Below, piece after piece: positions 1-7,310 of a stretch of 64,000 bases of DNA. Each line of letters starts with the position of its first letter. The stretch's first letter is position 1. The translations under genes were made by a program, and so were the position numbers. The stretch comes from JAKZVK01 sp965261065 (GTDB lineage Bacteria > Acidobacteriota > Terriglobia > Bryobacterales > UBA6623): assembly GCA_965261065.1 (NCBI GenBank), contig OZ253444.1, positions 4,712,001 through 4,776,000 of the forward strand, read 5' to 3'. Below the pieces are notes generated by a model. That model was not told the origin of the DNA. It was given only the letters and a program-made list of their open reading frames with translations, and made no database searches.

Positions 1-1
1 C

Positions 2-1294
2 TGCCCGCTCAACAACATCATTCCCGACTGGAACGATCTCGTCTACCAAGACCGCTGGCAGGATGCGCTGCGCCAACTGCACTCGACCAATAACTTCCCC
101 GAGTTCACCGGACGTATCTGCCCCGCCCCCTGCGAGGCCGCCTGCGTACTCGGCATCAACGACGACCCGGTCACCATCAAAGAGATCGAAAAGGCGATCG
201 CCGACCGCGGCTGGGCCGAAGGCTGGACGGTCCCCGAACCGCCCTCCACCCGCAGCGGCAAGAAGGTGGCCGTGATCGGTTCCGGGCCGGCCGGCATGGC
301 GGCCGCACAGCAACTCAACCGCGCCGGCCACCAGGTCACCGTGTACGAGAAGAACGAGGTCATCGGCGGCCTGATGGCGCTCGGCATCCCCGACTTCAAG
401 ATGGAAAAGCACCTGGTCGAGCGGCGCGTCGAGCAAATGCAAGCAGAGGGCGTCACCTTCAAGACAGGAACGCACATCGGTGTCGACATCGACGCTAAGG
501 ACCTGAAAGACGAATACGACGCACTCTTGATTGCGACCGGCGCCGAGAAACCGCGCGACCTGCCCATCCCCGGACGCGACCTCGAAGGCGTCTACTTCGC
601 CATGCAATTCCTGCCGCAGCAGAACCGCCGCCTCGGCGGCCGGCCGGTCGAGGCCGGCTTCGACATCACCGCCAAGGACAAGCATGTCATCATCATCGGC
701 GGCGGCGACACGGGCGCCGATTGTCTGGGAACGTCACGCCGACAAGGGGCGAAGTCAATCCGCCAGTTCGAGCTGCTACCCAAGCCGCCCCTGACACGCG
801 ACGAACCCGGAGCGCAGCCCTGGCCGCTATGGCCGTTCACCTTCCAGGCCGAAAGCTCTCACCAGGAGGGCGACGTCCGCGACTGGGCGGTCAACACCAA
901 CGAATTCATCGGCGAGAACGGCCACGTCCGCGCCTTGCGGGGCATCCGGCTCGAGTGGCCCAATCCCGATCCCGAAACGGGCAAACGTCCTTTCAAGTAT
1001 GATAAAATCCGGGGCTCCGAGTTCGAGTTTGAAGCCGACCTCGTCCTACTGGCGATGGGCTTCGAATGCCCGGTGCAAGAAGGCCTGCTGGAACAATTTG
1101 CCGTCGACAAAGACCCGCGCGGCCATGTGAAGGCTGAATACGGCGAGCACGCCACGTCGATCCGGGGCGTGTACGCGGCCGGCGACGCGCGCCGCGGCCA
1201 ATCGCTCGTGGTCTGGGCCTTAGCGGAGGGTCGCAAAGCCGCCCGTGCCATCGACCTCTTCTTGATGGGCGAGAGTAGCCTGCCTGAGCACTGA
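2..1294 (+). CDS. gltD: Glutamate synthase small subunit (5' end outside window)
   Basis: FAD- and NADPH-dependent beta subunit of glutamate synthase, which passes electrons to the large subunit for glutamate formation from glutamine and 2-oxoglutarate. The reading frame is open to the window edge, so the N-terminus is missing. The visible part starts inside the N-terminal [4Fe-4S] domain (CPLNN at the edge; cysteines near visible residues 40, 44 and 48 in GRICPAPCEAAC). Two Rossmann motifs follow: GSGPAGM near residue 93 (FAD) and IIGGGDTGADC near 230 (NADPH). The C-terminal GVYAAGDARRGQSLVVWA is the usual FAD-contact segment. About 430 codons are visible, close to the family's 470-490. The large subunit is presumably upstream. 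Other members of this flavoprotein family (e.g. NfnB-like) are possible but the match is GltD-like. Confidence 0.92.
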   Translation, partial: CPLNNIIPDWNDLVYQDRWQDALRQLHSTNNFPEFTGRICPAPCEAACVLGINDDPVTIKEIEKAIADRGWAEGWTVPEPPSTRSGKKVAVIGSGPAGMAAAQQLNRAGHQVTVYEKNEVIGGLMALGIPDFKMEKHLVERRVEQMQAEGVTFKTGTHIGVDIDAKDLKDEYDALLIATGAEKPRDLPIPGRDLEGVYFAMQFLPQQNRRLGGRPVEAGFDITAKDKHVIIIGGGDTGADCLGTSRRQGAKSIRQFELLPKPPLTRDEPGAQPWPLWPFTFQAESSHQEGDVRDWAVNTNEFIGENGHVRALRGIRLEWPNPDPETGKRPFKYDKIRGSEFEFEADLVLLAMGFECPVQEGLLEQFAVDKDPRGHVKAEYGEHATSIRGVYAAGDARRGQSLVVWALAEGRKAARAIDLFLMGESSLPEH

Positions 1295-1326
1295 CAGCAA
1301 CCACCGAGGGAGCCTATTCGACGGGC

Positions 1327-1677
1327 CTAGGCCGGTGGACGGCCATTGGAGGCGTTGTGCTGTAGGGTGTCGATCAGGCGGTTGAGCTTCTTGTCGGTGG
1401 CCTGCTGCGCTTCCGCCAGGCGGCTAAGCCGTTCTTCCGTCACCTGCTGCGCATGGGTGAGGCGCCCTTGTGCCTCTACCACCTGCTCCAAACCATCCGC
1501 TATCGCTTTGATCTGACGGTCATGGCCGGCGATCCGACGGTCATGGCCCGCGATCCGACGGTCGTGGCCGGCGAGCAGCTTCATGCCGGCTTCGATCATG
1601 TTGAAGATTGCATCCTGGCGGACACTCATCGCCGCTTGCTGCTCGAGGATGAACTCCGTGGTCTTCTCGGGGTCCAT
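1327..1677 (-). CDS. Small coiled-coil protein with AGHDRRI repeats
   Basis: A 116-residue protein of unknown function, convergent with gltD and separated from it by about 30 bases. It is almost entirely predicted helix. Residues about 54-74 hold three tandem seven-residue units (AGHDRRI, AGHDRRI, AGHDRQI), visible in the DNA as a near-perfect 21-base direct repeat around 1525-1570. The rest is rich in Q, E, A and L with heptad spacing (VVEAQGRLTHAQQ, RLAEAQQATDKKLNRL), as in a parallel coiled coil. There is no signal peptide, membrane segment or catalytic motif. Small proteins of this composition are frequent in Solibacter-like genomes (recollection, not checked). The repeat number may vary by slippage. 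No function is assigned. Confidence 0.7.
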   Translation of the reverse strand: MDPEKTTEFILEQQAAMSVRQDAIFNMIEAGMKLLAGHDRRIAGHDRRIAGHDRQIKAIADGLEQVVEAQGRLTHAQQVTEERLSRLAEAQQATDKKLNRLIDTLQHNASNGRPPA

Positions 1678-1733
1678 GCCTGCATCTTAACTTGCAGTAG
1701 GAAGGATCACAAGCGTGGCGCACTCTGTGTGCG

Positions 1734-2285
1734 CTACCGCACCAGCACGACTTCAGCCAAGTCCCGGTCCAAGTGGACGCAGTAGCGGCCGTCTCGGGGG
1801 TGAATCCACAGGCCTTGTTCCGGCCCCACGTTAGGGAACGCGGAGGGGTGATCGTAGAGACGGCCACCCACATCGTCGACCTCGGGGCTCAGCGGTCCGA
1901 CGTGGATGTGAGCGTGGCACTGGGTGCGGAAGAAGTATCCGTTGGCGGCGAGTCCCCAGCGGTCGGGGTATAGCTCTTTGGCCCTCCCGATGGCCGCCTC
2001 CCAATAGCGAATGCGCGACTCGCCGGGCAGTGAGCCGTGCGTCTGCAACCCCCGGCGGTGGGCCTTGGGGAGCGCAAGATGCCGATTGGGCTTATGAGGG
2101 TTGATGTCTTTGAGGAAGTAAAACTCGGTGGTCTGCTCTTCGGCGGTTCGGCAGAGGCCACAGACGCGTGCCTTGAGTGTCTCCGGCCGGGCGTGATCGC
2201 AGGGGCAATCGACCACCGGAGGCGCGAAGCTCCAGAGCCACAAGGTAGCGCCCAACATGCCGACAACGAGAGCCAACCGCTTCAT
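1734..2285 (-). CDS. Exported HIT-like protein
   Basis: A 183-residue protein with an N-terminal hydrophobic segment (residues about 3-20) that fits a signal peptide or membrane anchor. Two parts look like the HIT superfamily: the strand-turn segment NRHLALPKAHRRG near residue 67 and the histidine triad-like HAHIHVG at residues 124-130. Exported proteins of this shape resemble CDP-diacylglycerol pyrophosphatase-type HIT hydrolases, which cleave nucleotide-linked phosphates; the substrate here is not known. Cysteines at 27, 29, 42 and 45 are unusual and could form a metal site or disulfides. It is transcribed in the same direction as the dGTPase gene upstream, with about 45 bases between them. 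Confidence 0.6.
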   Translation of the reverse strand: MKRLALVVGMLGATLWLWSFAPPVVDCPCDHARPETLKARVCGLCRTAEEQTTEFYFLKDINPHKPNRHLALPKAHRRGLQTHGSLPGESRIRYWEAAIGRAKELYPDRWGLAANGYFFRTQCHAHIHVGPLSPEVDDVGGRLYDHPSAFPNVGPEQGLWIHPRDGRYCVHLDRDLAEVVLVR

Positions 2286-2330
2286 GAAGTCGAATTATAG
2301 CGGGGTCTCCGTGACCCGCTCCCGAGCAGG

Positions 2331-3470
2331 CTAGCTGTTGCCGGGCCCGGCGGGTACGTCTTCGAGAATCTCGTTTGCTTGCCGCAGCAGAAACGTGTCG
2401 GTCATGCCGGCCAGGTAATCGCACACGACCCGATGCAGCGGGTCCCGCTCGGCCTGGTCGCGATAGGACGCCGGGAGCCTTTCCGGGCGGCGCATGAAGG
2501 CCTCAAACAACGACGAGAGATTCTCGCCCGTGCTTTCCCGCACGCCGGACAGCAGCGGTGAGTCATACACCTCTCGGGACAAGAGACGCCCCAATGCCTC
2601 CGACGCTTCCGCGGCTGCCGGCGTCAGCTTCGCTAGGCGTTCCTTGTACTGGCGCACGTCATCGACCGAAGACACGCCCGCTTCCCGGGTCGCCTCCCGG
2701 GTGCCGTCGATCAGGGCTGAAACAAGGGTATTGAGCAGACGGCGGTGCGCTTCGTTGAAGATCTGCCGAGCCGGTGCCCGTGGGAAGTCCCGTTCGGCTT
2801 CCCGCATGGCCCGGTCGAACAACTCCACCTCCCGCCTCAGCAGCGAGATGTCGAGTATCCCGGCGTCAACGGAGTCATCAAGGTCGGCGGAGTTGTAGGT
2901 CACCTCGTCGGCGAGGTCGATCAACTGGGCTTCGAGAGGCGGCTTGCGGTCGAGCAGGTACTCCGCAAGGCTGGGATGCTCGGCCTCGCTGTAGTCGCGC
3001 GAATGCTTGACGATGCCCTCCCGCACCTCGAATGTCAGATTGAGGCCGGGAAACGCCGGGTAGCGCTGTTCGAAGGTTTCGACGATCCGAAGGGCGTGCA
3101 GGTTGTGGTCGAAGCTCTCGCCATGGCGCCGCATCTCGCGATCGAGAACTTCCTCGCCGGCGTGCCCAAACGGCGGATGACCGATGTCGTGGGACAAGGC
3201 CAGTGCCTCGACCAGGTCTTCGTTCAGTCCCAGCGCGCCTGCCACGGTACGGGCGATCTGCGACACCTCGATGGTGTGCGTGAGACGGTTTCGCGAATGG
3301 TCGGAGTCGGGGGCCGTGAATACTTGCGTCTTGTGCTCGAGCCGGCGGAAGGCCCGGCAGTGGATCACGCGGTCGCGGTCACGTTGATAGATGTTGCGGT
3401 ATGGATGGGGAGGCTCGGGGTAGCGGCGTCCACGGCTGTCGGCGGGCGAAAATCGCAATTCGGCCGGCAT
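2331..3470 (-). CDS. dgt: Deoxyguanosinetriphosphate triphosphohydrolase-like protein
   Basis: HD-domain hydrolase of the dGTPase family, which converts dGTP (or other dNTPs) to the nucleoside and triphosphate and so affects dNTP pools. The metal ligands of the HD fold are visible: H65 in NRLTHTIEVSQIA, the H94-D95 pair in LSHDIGHPPFGHAGE, and a distal acidic cluster ADEVTYNSADLDD near residue 190. The N-terminus (YRNIYQRDRDRVIHCRAFRR) is typical of the type that lacks the long E. coli insertion. Its 379 residues match the shorter family members. It lies between the HIT-like gene and the TPR membrane protein, all on the minus strand; gaps of about 40 bases allow co-transcription. Confidence 0.92.
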   Translation of the reverse strand: MPAELRFSPADSRGRRYPEPPHPYRNIYQRDRDRVIHCRAFRRLEHKTQVFTAPDSDHSRNRLTHTIEVSQIARTVAGALGLNEDLVEALALSHDIGHPPFGHAGEEVLDREMRRHGESFDHNLHALRIVETFEQRYPAFPGLNLTFEVREGIVKHSRDYSEAEHPSLAEYLLDRKPPLEAQLIDLADEVTYNSADLDDSVDAGILDISLLRREVELFDRAMREAERDFPRAPARQIFNEAHRRLLNTLVSALIDGTREATREAGVSSVDDVRQYKERLAKLTPAAAEASEALGRLLSREVYDSPLLSGVRESTGENLSSLFEAFMRRPERLPASYRDQAERDPLHRVVCDYLAGMTDTFLLRQANEILEDVPAGPGNS

Positions 3471-3508
3471 CGGGAGTCCGGGTCAGGCCGCGCTCAAGGA
3501 GGCGCCTG

Positions 3509-4243
3509 CTAAGGGGTCGGCGCAGCGGTGGCACGCATCTGTTCTTGCTGGACCACGGCTAGTGCCCGAGCCGCTTGTTCCGCCCCGGCTCCACCACCCT
3601 CCTGAATCTCTCGGAGCGTCTTCGCGGCATCGTCAGGGTCGGTCTCCTTGAGGACGGTGATCAGGGCCAACTGGGCTCTTACCTTGGGGACCATTGCCGA
3701 CGGATTCTCGACCAAGTATTCGTAGTGTTTGCGCGATTCATCCAGCTTGCCTTGGTGACGCAAGAGGTCGGCCAAGCCCATTCGGGCCAGGGCCCCAAGA
3801 TCTTTGTTTGAGTCGTCGATCAGTGCCTCCAGCTTCGTCCGGCCCTCGTCGTACTCACCCATTTCGAGATCGAACATCGCGCGATACAACTCGGCGGCCC
3901 GTCCCTCGAAGCGGCCGGAGTGATCATTGATCACCTTTTCCAGCGCCTCCGTGGTACGCATCTCCTTCTCGATCGAAGTCGCGAAGGTCACCTGGCCCTC
4001 CTTCTGGTCGAGGGCAACAGTGCCATGAAACACGTTCATCGAGTCTTGGAAGGCGCGCCTGGCAGCGGCCGCTTGTTGTGCGCGGTAGCGATAGAAGCCC
4101 GACCCGCCGACGATCGCCACCACCAACAGCACGGCGAGTACGGTCACCTTGGTGCGATGCTGGCGAATGTAGCTGACCTGGTGGCCGACCTCTTCGGCGA
4201 ACCGATCCTTCTTCAACTGCTTGCGAGTGATTCGTGTTGCCAC
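3509..4243 (-). CDS. Single-span membrane protein with TPR-like domain (YfgM type)
   Basis: A 244-residue protein with a short basic cytoplasmic start (ATRITRKQLKKDRFAEEV), one transmembrane helix at about residues 33-51, and a periplasmic helical domain of tetratricopeptide-like hairpins (for example AELYRAMFDLEMGEYDEGR and LADLLRHQGKLDESRKHYE). This order is that of YfgM-like proteins (TPR_21), linked to the Sec translocon and periplasmic chaperones. The domain assignment is from layout and repeat spacing; the partner is inferred. The IS1202-like element starts about 190 bases upstream of its start and may have separated it from a former promoter or upstream gene. Confidence 0.75.
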   Translation of the reverse strand: MATRITRKQLKKDRFAEEVGHQVSYIRQHRTKVTVLAVLLVVAIVGGSGFYRYRAQQAAAARRAFQDSMNVFHGTVALDQKEGQVTFATSIEKEMRTTEALEKVINDHSGRFEGRAAELYRAMFDLEMGEYDEGRTKLEALIDDSNKDLGALARMGLADLLRHQGKLDESRKHYEYLVENPSAMVPKVRAQLALITVLKETDPDDAAKTLREIQEGGGAGAEQAARALAVVQQEQMRATAAPTP

Positions 4244-4431
4244 AGTTGTTCCTGTCCGGCCCTATTTGTAGCCGACGCGCGACGCTGCGGCCGCCGTATT
4301 GGCCCGGCGCGGCGAAAACCGCTCTGTCGGGAGGTTGGCCGCCCCGAACTAAGGCGACCCGCACGTGAGATCAACCTATGCGATCATGCTAGCAATGCGG
4401 CGGAATCGTGTCAATCGGTACAGGCAACCGC

Positions 4432-6029
4432 TGTCAACGCCCAATAGAAATGTCCCCCTCGGTAGCTCGATAGAAGTGTCCCCTTGTGTTTCTTGTTCGT
4501 AGGAGAGATATCGTCGTCGTCGGGGCTGTGGAACTGTGGGAATCGCGTAGCGATTTCCAAGGGGCGGTGGGAAGGGTGGAAAACCATCCACCGCTCCTCG
4601 AACCCGGTACTGCTGCCTCGAGAGATTTTCCACGCTTTCCATCCGACCCGGCATTTCCACAGCCCTCTTATGTATTCGCAGCCCGTTTTTTCAGTAACAC
4701 AGCTCGCCGCCAGGGGTGGTTCGCCGCCGGCTTGCGCCCGCCCCCCGGACGCTGCTGTGGTGCTGGCTTCGTCCGCAGCTGTGGCGTCGGCGTGGCGATC
4801 ACGTCGTGCTCGATCTCGTGCCCGTCAAACCTCACCTGCAAGCTCTCATCGCGCCACTGTTGGACCGTCACCCGTGCCCCCGCCCCCACGCCCTGGTTGC
4901 GTTTCGGCTTCAACTGCAAACAACGATTCTCGAAACGCACCACCCGGTCGTTGCTCACCACGCGTTCGTACTCGCAACAGAACACCCCTCGCAGCTCGGT
5001 GCCGCGGGGGAGCGCCTGGTGAAAGTCCGCTGCCGCCGCCGGCTCACAGGCGAAGCGCTCGTTGTGCTCGGCCAGGTACTCCTCGTCGAGATAACGGTTC
5101 GCCGCCTCGTACTCGACGATCCCGCGCAGCCGCATCTTCTTGATCAGGCGGTCTTGGTGCGTGCCGTGATGGCGCTCCACTCGGCCCTTGGCTTGCGGCG
5201 AGGAAGCCGCCATGATCGTAATGCCGAGCTTGGCACACATGCGCCCGAACTGCGTCTCGGGCTTGATGCCTGCCAGCGCTTCCCGCGACGTCGGCTGGCG
5301 CTGGTAGACGTTTTTCCAGTCGCAGTACAACGCCTTGGGAACGCCGTGTTGACGTACCCAGGCTGCGAGCAGATCGGCCGCGGCCCAGGTCGTTTCCTGG
5401 TCCGAGAAACGGCACAGCGCCACACCGGTCGCGTCATCGACGAAGTTCATCAGACAGGCTTTCGGGCCGCGTTCTTCCAGCCAGTGGTGGTGCGAACCGT
5501 CGAGTTGAATCAGCTCGCCGAAGTGCGCTTTGCGTTGGCGCCGGGTGCGATGCGGTTGGCGCTTGCGACGGCGGCTCCACAGACCCGCGGCGAGCATCCA
5601 GCGCCGCAGTGTTTCGCGCGGCACTTCCAGGCCGTGGTCGGCTGCCAGATGTTCCGACGCCAGCGTCGGCCCGAAGCGCTCGTGCCCCTCGCCCGCATAG
5701 TTCTCGCGCACCAACTCGAGAACCTGCTGGCGTCGCTTCTGATCGGCTCGGTTCGAAGCACGGCCGACGTTACCGTGCACCAAAGCCTTGGCCCCGCCCG
5801 CACGGTAACGCTTCTTCAGACGCTTCGCATGGCGGTAGCTGACCTCCAGCAGCTCGGCGGCTGCGGTCAACTTCAGTTCCCCTCGTTTCACTCGGCTCAG
5901 CACTTCGCCGCGCCTCAACTCCTTGGCACTCATCCATGTCCTTCCCACTCTCGGCTCCTCCTTCGGAGCCTCAGAGTAGGGGACATTTCTATTGGGCGCT
6001 CAAGGGGACATTATCATTGGGCTTCAACA
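4432..6029 (-). mobile_element. IS1202/ISNCY-like insertion sequence with 17-bp target duplication
   Basis: A complete element of about 1598 bp. Imperfect terminal inverted repeats of 26 bp begin with TGT and end with ACA (4432-4457 and 6004-6029); both carry gcccaat followed by a conserved atgtcccc block. A second, inner copy of the atagaa-gtcccc motif lies at about 4468-4483 and another at 5979-5997, so each end has a doubled site. The flanks carry an identical 17-base sequence, tcggtacaggcaaccgc, at 4415-4431 and 6030-6046. Long duplications of this kind are characteristic of the IS1202 family, some groups of which make 15-18 bp repeats. The element sits between the TPR gene and an IS630 copy. 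Confidence 0.88.
4668..5933 (-). CDS. IS1202/ISNCY-family transposase
   Basis: DDE transposase of about 421 residues. An N-terminal helix-turn-helix region (ELRRGEVLSRVKRGELKLT onward, with sequence-recognition helices up to residue 60) precedes an integrase-core fold. The acidic triad is visible: D in IQLDGSHHHW, D in ALYCDWKNVY, and E in KGRVERHHGTHQDRL. A basic C-terminal tail follows (PQQRPGGGRK). I chose the ATG at 5933; an in-frame GTG five codons earlier (5948) is also possible. The gene appears intact, so the element could be active. It is the only protein gene in the element; the 4500-4660 stretch on its left has no credible gene. Confidence 0.85.
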   Translation of the reverse strand: MSAKELRRGEVLSRVKRGELKLTAAAELLEVSYRHAKRLKKRYRAGGAKALVHGNVGRASNRADQKRRQQVLELVRENYAGEGHERFGPTLASEHLAADHGLEVPRETLRRWMLAAGLWSRRRKRQPHRTRRQRKAHFGELIQLDGSHHHWLEERGPKACLMNFVDDATGVALCRFSDQETTWAAADLLAAWVRQHGVPKALYCDWKNVYQRQPTSREALAGIKPETQFGRMCAKLGITIMAASSPQAKGRVERHHGTHQDRLIKKMRLRGIVEYEAANRYLDEEYLAEHNERFACEPAAAADFHQALPRGTELRGVFCCEYERVVSNDRVVRFENRCLQLKPKRNQGVGAGARVTVQQWRDESLQVRFDGHEIEHDVIATPTPQLRTKPAPQQRPGGGRKPAANHPWRRAVLLKKRAANT

Positions 6030-6089
6030 TCGGTACAGGCAACCGCCCACGCCGGAGAGTACTATTGAGTCCCGCATAATATCCCGTCA

Positions 6090-7129
6090 CTAGAAGCAAA
6101 GAGAAGACTGTTTCCAGAAGGCCGTGATCAAACGCGGTTTGCGGTGCATGCGGCGGAGTGCCTTGCGGGCCCGCTCGTTCAGCTCGCCGTAGTCCTTCGG
6201 ACAGACGTTCGGCAACTTGTGCTGCTTCCAGTAAGCCCAGATGTATTCCACCGGATTCAACTCCGGCGCATAGGGTGGCAAGTACTCGGTTGCGATGTGG
6301 CCTTCGGAGAGTTGGATGAACTCTTGCACCAGGCGGCTACGGTGCGCAGGCAGCCGGTCCCAGACGATCAGCAGCGGCCGATCGATATGACGTACCAACG
6401 CCTTGAGAAAGTCGATCACTTGCTCTTTGCCGATCGCACCGGGATAGAGCCGAAAGTAGAAGTTACGCAGCGTCAGCCCCGCCGAGACGGAAAGCTTCTC
6501 CCAATTGAAGTTAAACTGCAGCACCGGTGTTTGGCCGCGTGGCGCCCAGGTGCGGCAGCGATGCGGCTTCTGACTCAATCCGCTTTCGTCGATGAAGACG
6601 AGCGTACGATCTTCGTTTTGGGCTTTTTTTTAATGCGCGTCCAGGTCTTGCGCTTCCAGGTGCGGATCTGCTCTTCGTTGCGCTCGCGCGCCTTTCCGAC
6701 CGGGCGTTGCGGGCTCCAGTCGAGCGCTCGCAGGATCTTCCAGACGTGGCCTTCGTGGTAGTCGACCCCGAACTCGTCTCCGATCAGCCGAGCCACCCGC
6801 GGACAGCTCCACAGGGGCGTGGGGAAGCCGTGGGCTTGCGGGCCTTCCAGCAACAGCGACGTCAGGCGTTCGCATTGTGCGGCATCGAGGAGCGGCTTGC
6901 GTCCGGCGCGCCCGGCCTGGCGGAGTCCGGCCGCACCCTGCTCGCGGTATTGCCGCCGCCACGCACTGACGGTTTGGCGAGCGACTTTCAGCCGTCTTGC
7001 CGTCTCGGACTGATTGTGGCCTTGGTCGAGCAGCCGCATCGCTTCGAAACGGCGCTTCTCCAGGGCCTTGAAATCCCGCTTCACACCTTTGGGGTTGCCC
7101 ATACATATATAGATGCTCCAAACTATCAA
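6090..7129 (-). CDS. IS630 transposase, made by -1 frameshifting (OrfA-OrfB)
   Basis: Two overlapping frames encode one transposase. OrfA (7129 down to 6575, 184 residues) carries the helix-turn-helix and winged-helix parts (LLDQGHNQSETARRLKVARQ; GFPTPLWSCPRVARLI). The second frame opens directly at an A8 run and encodes the DDE domain: FIDESGLSQKPH, VWDRLPAHRS and NPVEYIWAYWKQH give the three acidic residues. The DDE core's first aspartate lies before the TTG that could start OrfB alone (6578), so OrfB alone would be inactive. A slip by -1 on A-AAA-AAG (6623-6629) joins the frames into about 345 residues, the usual family length. OrfA alone could act as a regulator. Confidence 0.88.
6623..6629 (-). 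other. Slippery heptamer A-AAA-AAG (programmed -1 frameshift)
   Basis: Read on the minus strand, the zero frame passes through aaa-aaa-aag; a -1 slip on A AAA AAG leads directly into the DDE frame, whose only upstream stop (taa, 6630-6632) overlaps the run. This is the same heptamer used by dnaX. The identical arrangement occurs in the second copy at about 34975-34981. Confidence 0.8.
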
Positions 7130-7236
7130 AAAGTGTCATAATAATTTGCGGGATTCAATAAGTTGGTCCCGCATTCGTAGCCTGGGCTTAAGGGTTTTCA
7201 GGATACCGCCGATACTATAAACAGAGGGATTCACTC

Positions 7237-7266
7237 TAAGGTGAACACCTGAAATTTAAGGTAAAC
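7237..7266 (+). promoter_or_regulatory. Candidate operator: two direct repeats 20 bp apart
   Basis: TAAGGTGAAC (7237-7246) and TAAGGTAAAC (7257-7266) are direct repeats offset by exactly 20 bases, two helical turns. The first overlaps an inverted repeat, AGGTG-AA-CACCT (7239-7250). They lie about 50-70 bases upstream of the two-component gene remnant, as expected for binding of a LuxR-type response regulator. No clear -35/-10 pair was fixed. This is a suggestion from spacing and symmetry only. Confidence 0.35.
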
Positions 7267-7310
7267 GCTTGGTAAATAAGCATTAGGGATGTATACTCGC
7301 TTTGACAAGG

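Larger units (their letters stand above)
6065..7158 (-). mobile_element. IS630-family element, copy 1
   Basis: A 1094-bp element flanked by TA dinucleotides (6063-6064 and 7159-7160), the duplication made by IS630 family members. The ends are imperfect inverted repeats (ttgagtcccgcataat at the left, and ttgaatcccgcaaatt read inward from the right). A second copy lies at 34417-35510, exactly 28352 bases away, with only a few base differences. The element starts 18 bases to the right of the IS1202-like duplication, so the two elements landed side by side. Confidence 0.92.

Noticed and set aside
4415..4431. Target of the IS1202-like element as a dif/XerCD site
   Set aside because: Some IS1202 relatives insert near dif-like sites, but tcggtacaggcaaccgc has no XerC/XerD half-site symmetry.
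4716..6068. 450-codon plus-strand frame over the IS1202-like transposase
   Set aside because: It is antisense to a clear DDE transposase with catalytic residues on the minus strand, and its protein has no recognisable domain.
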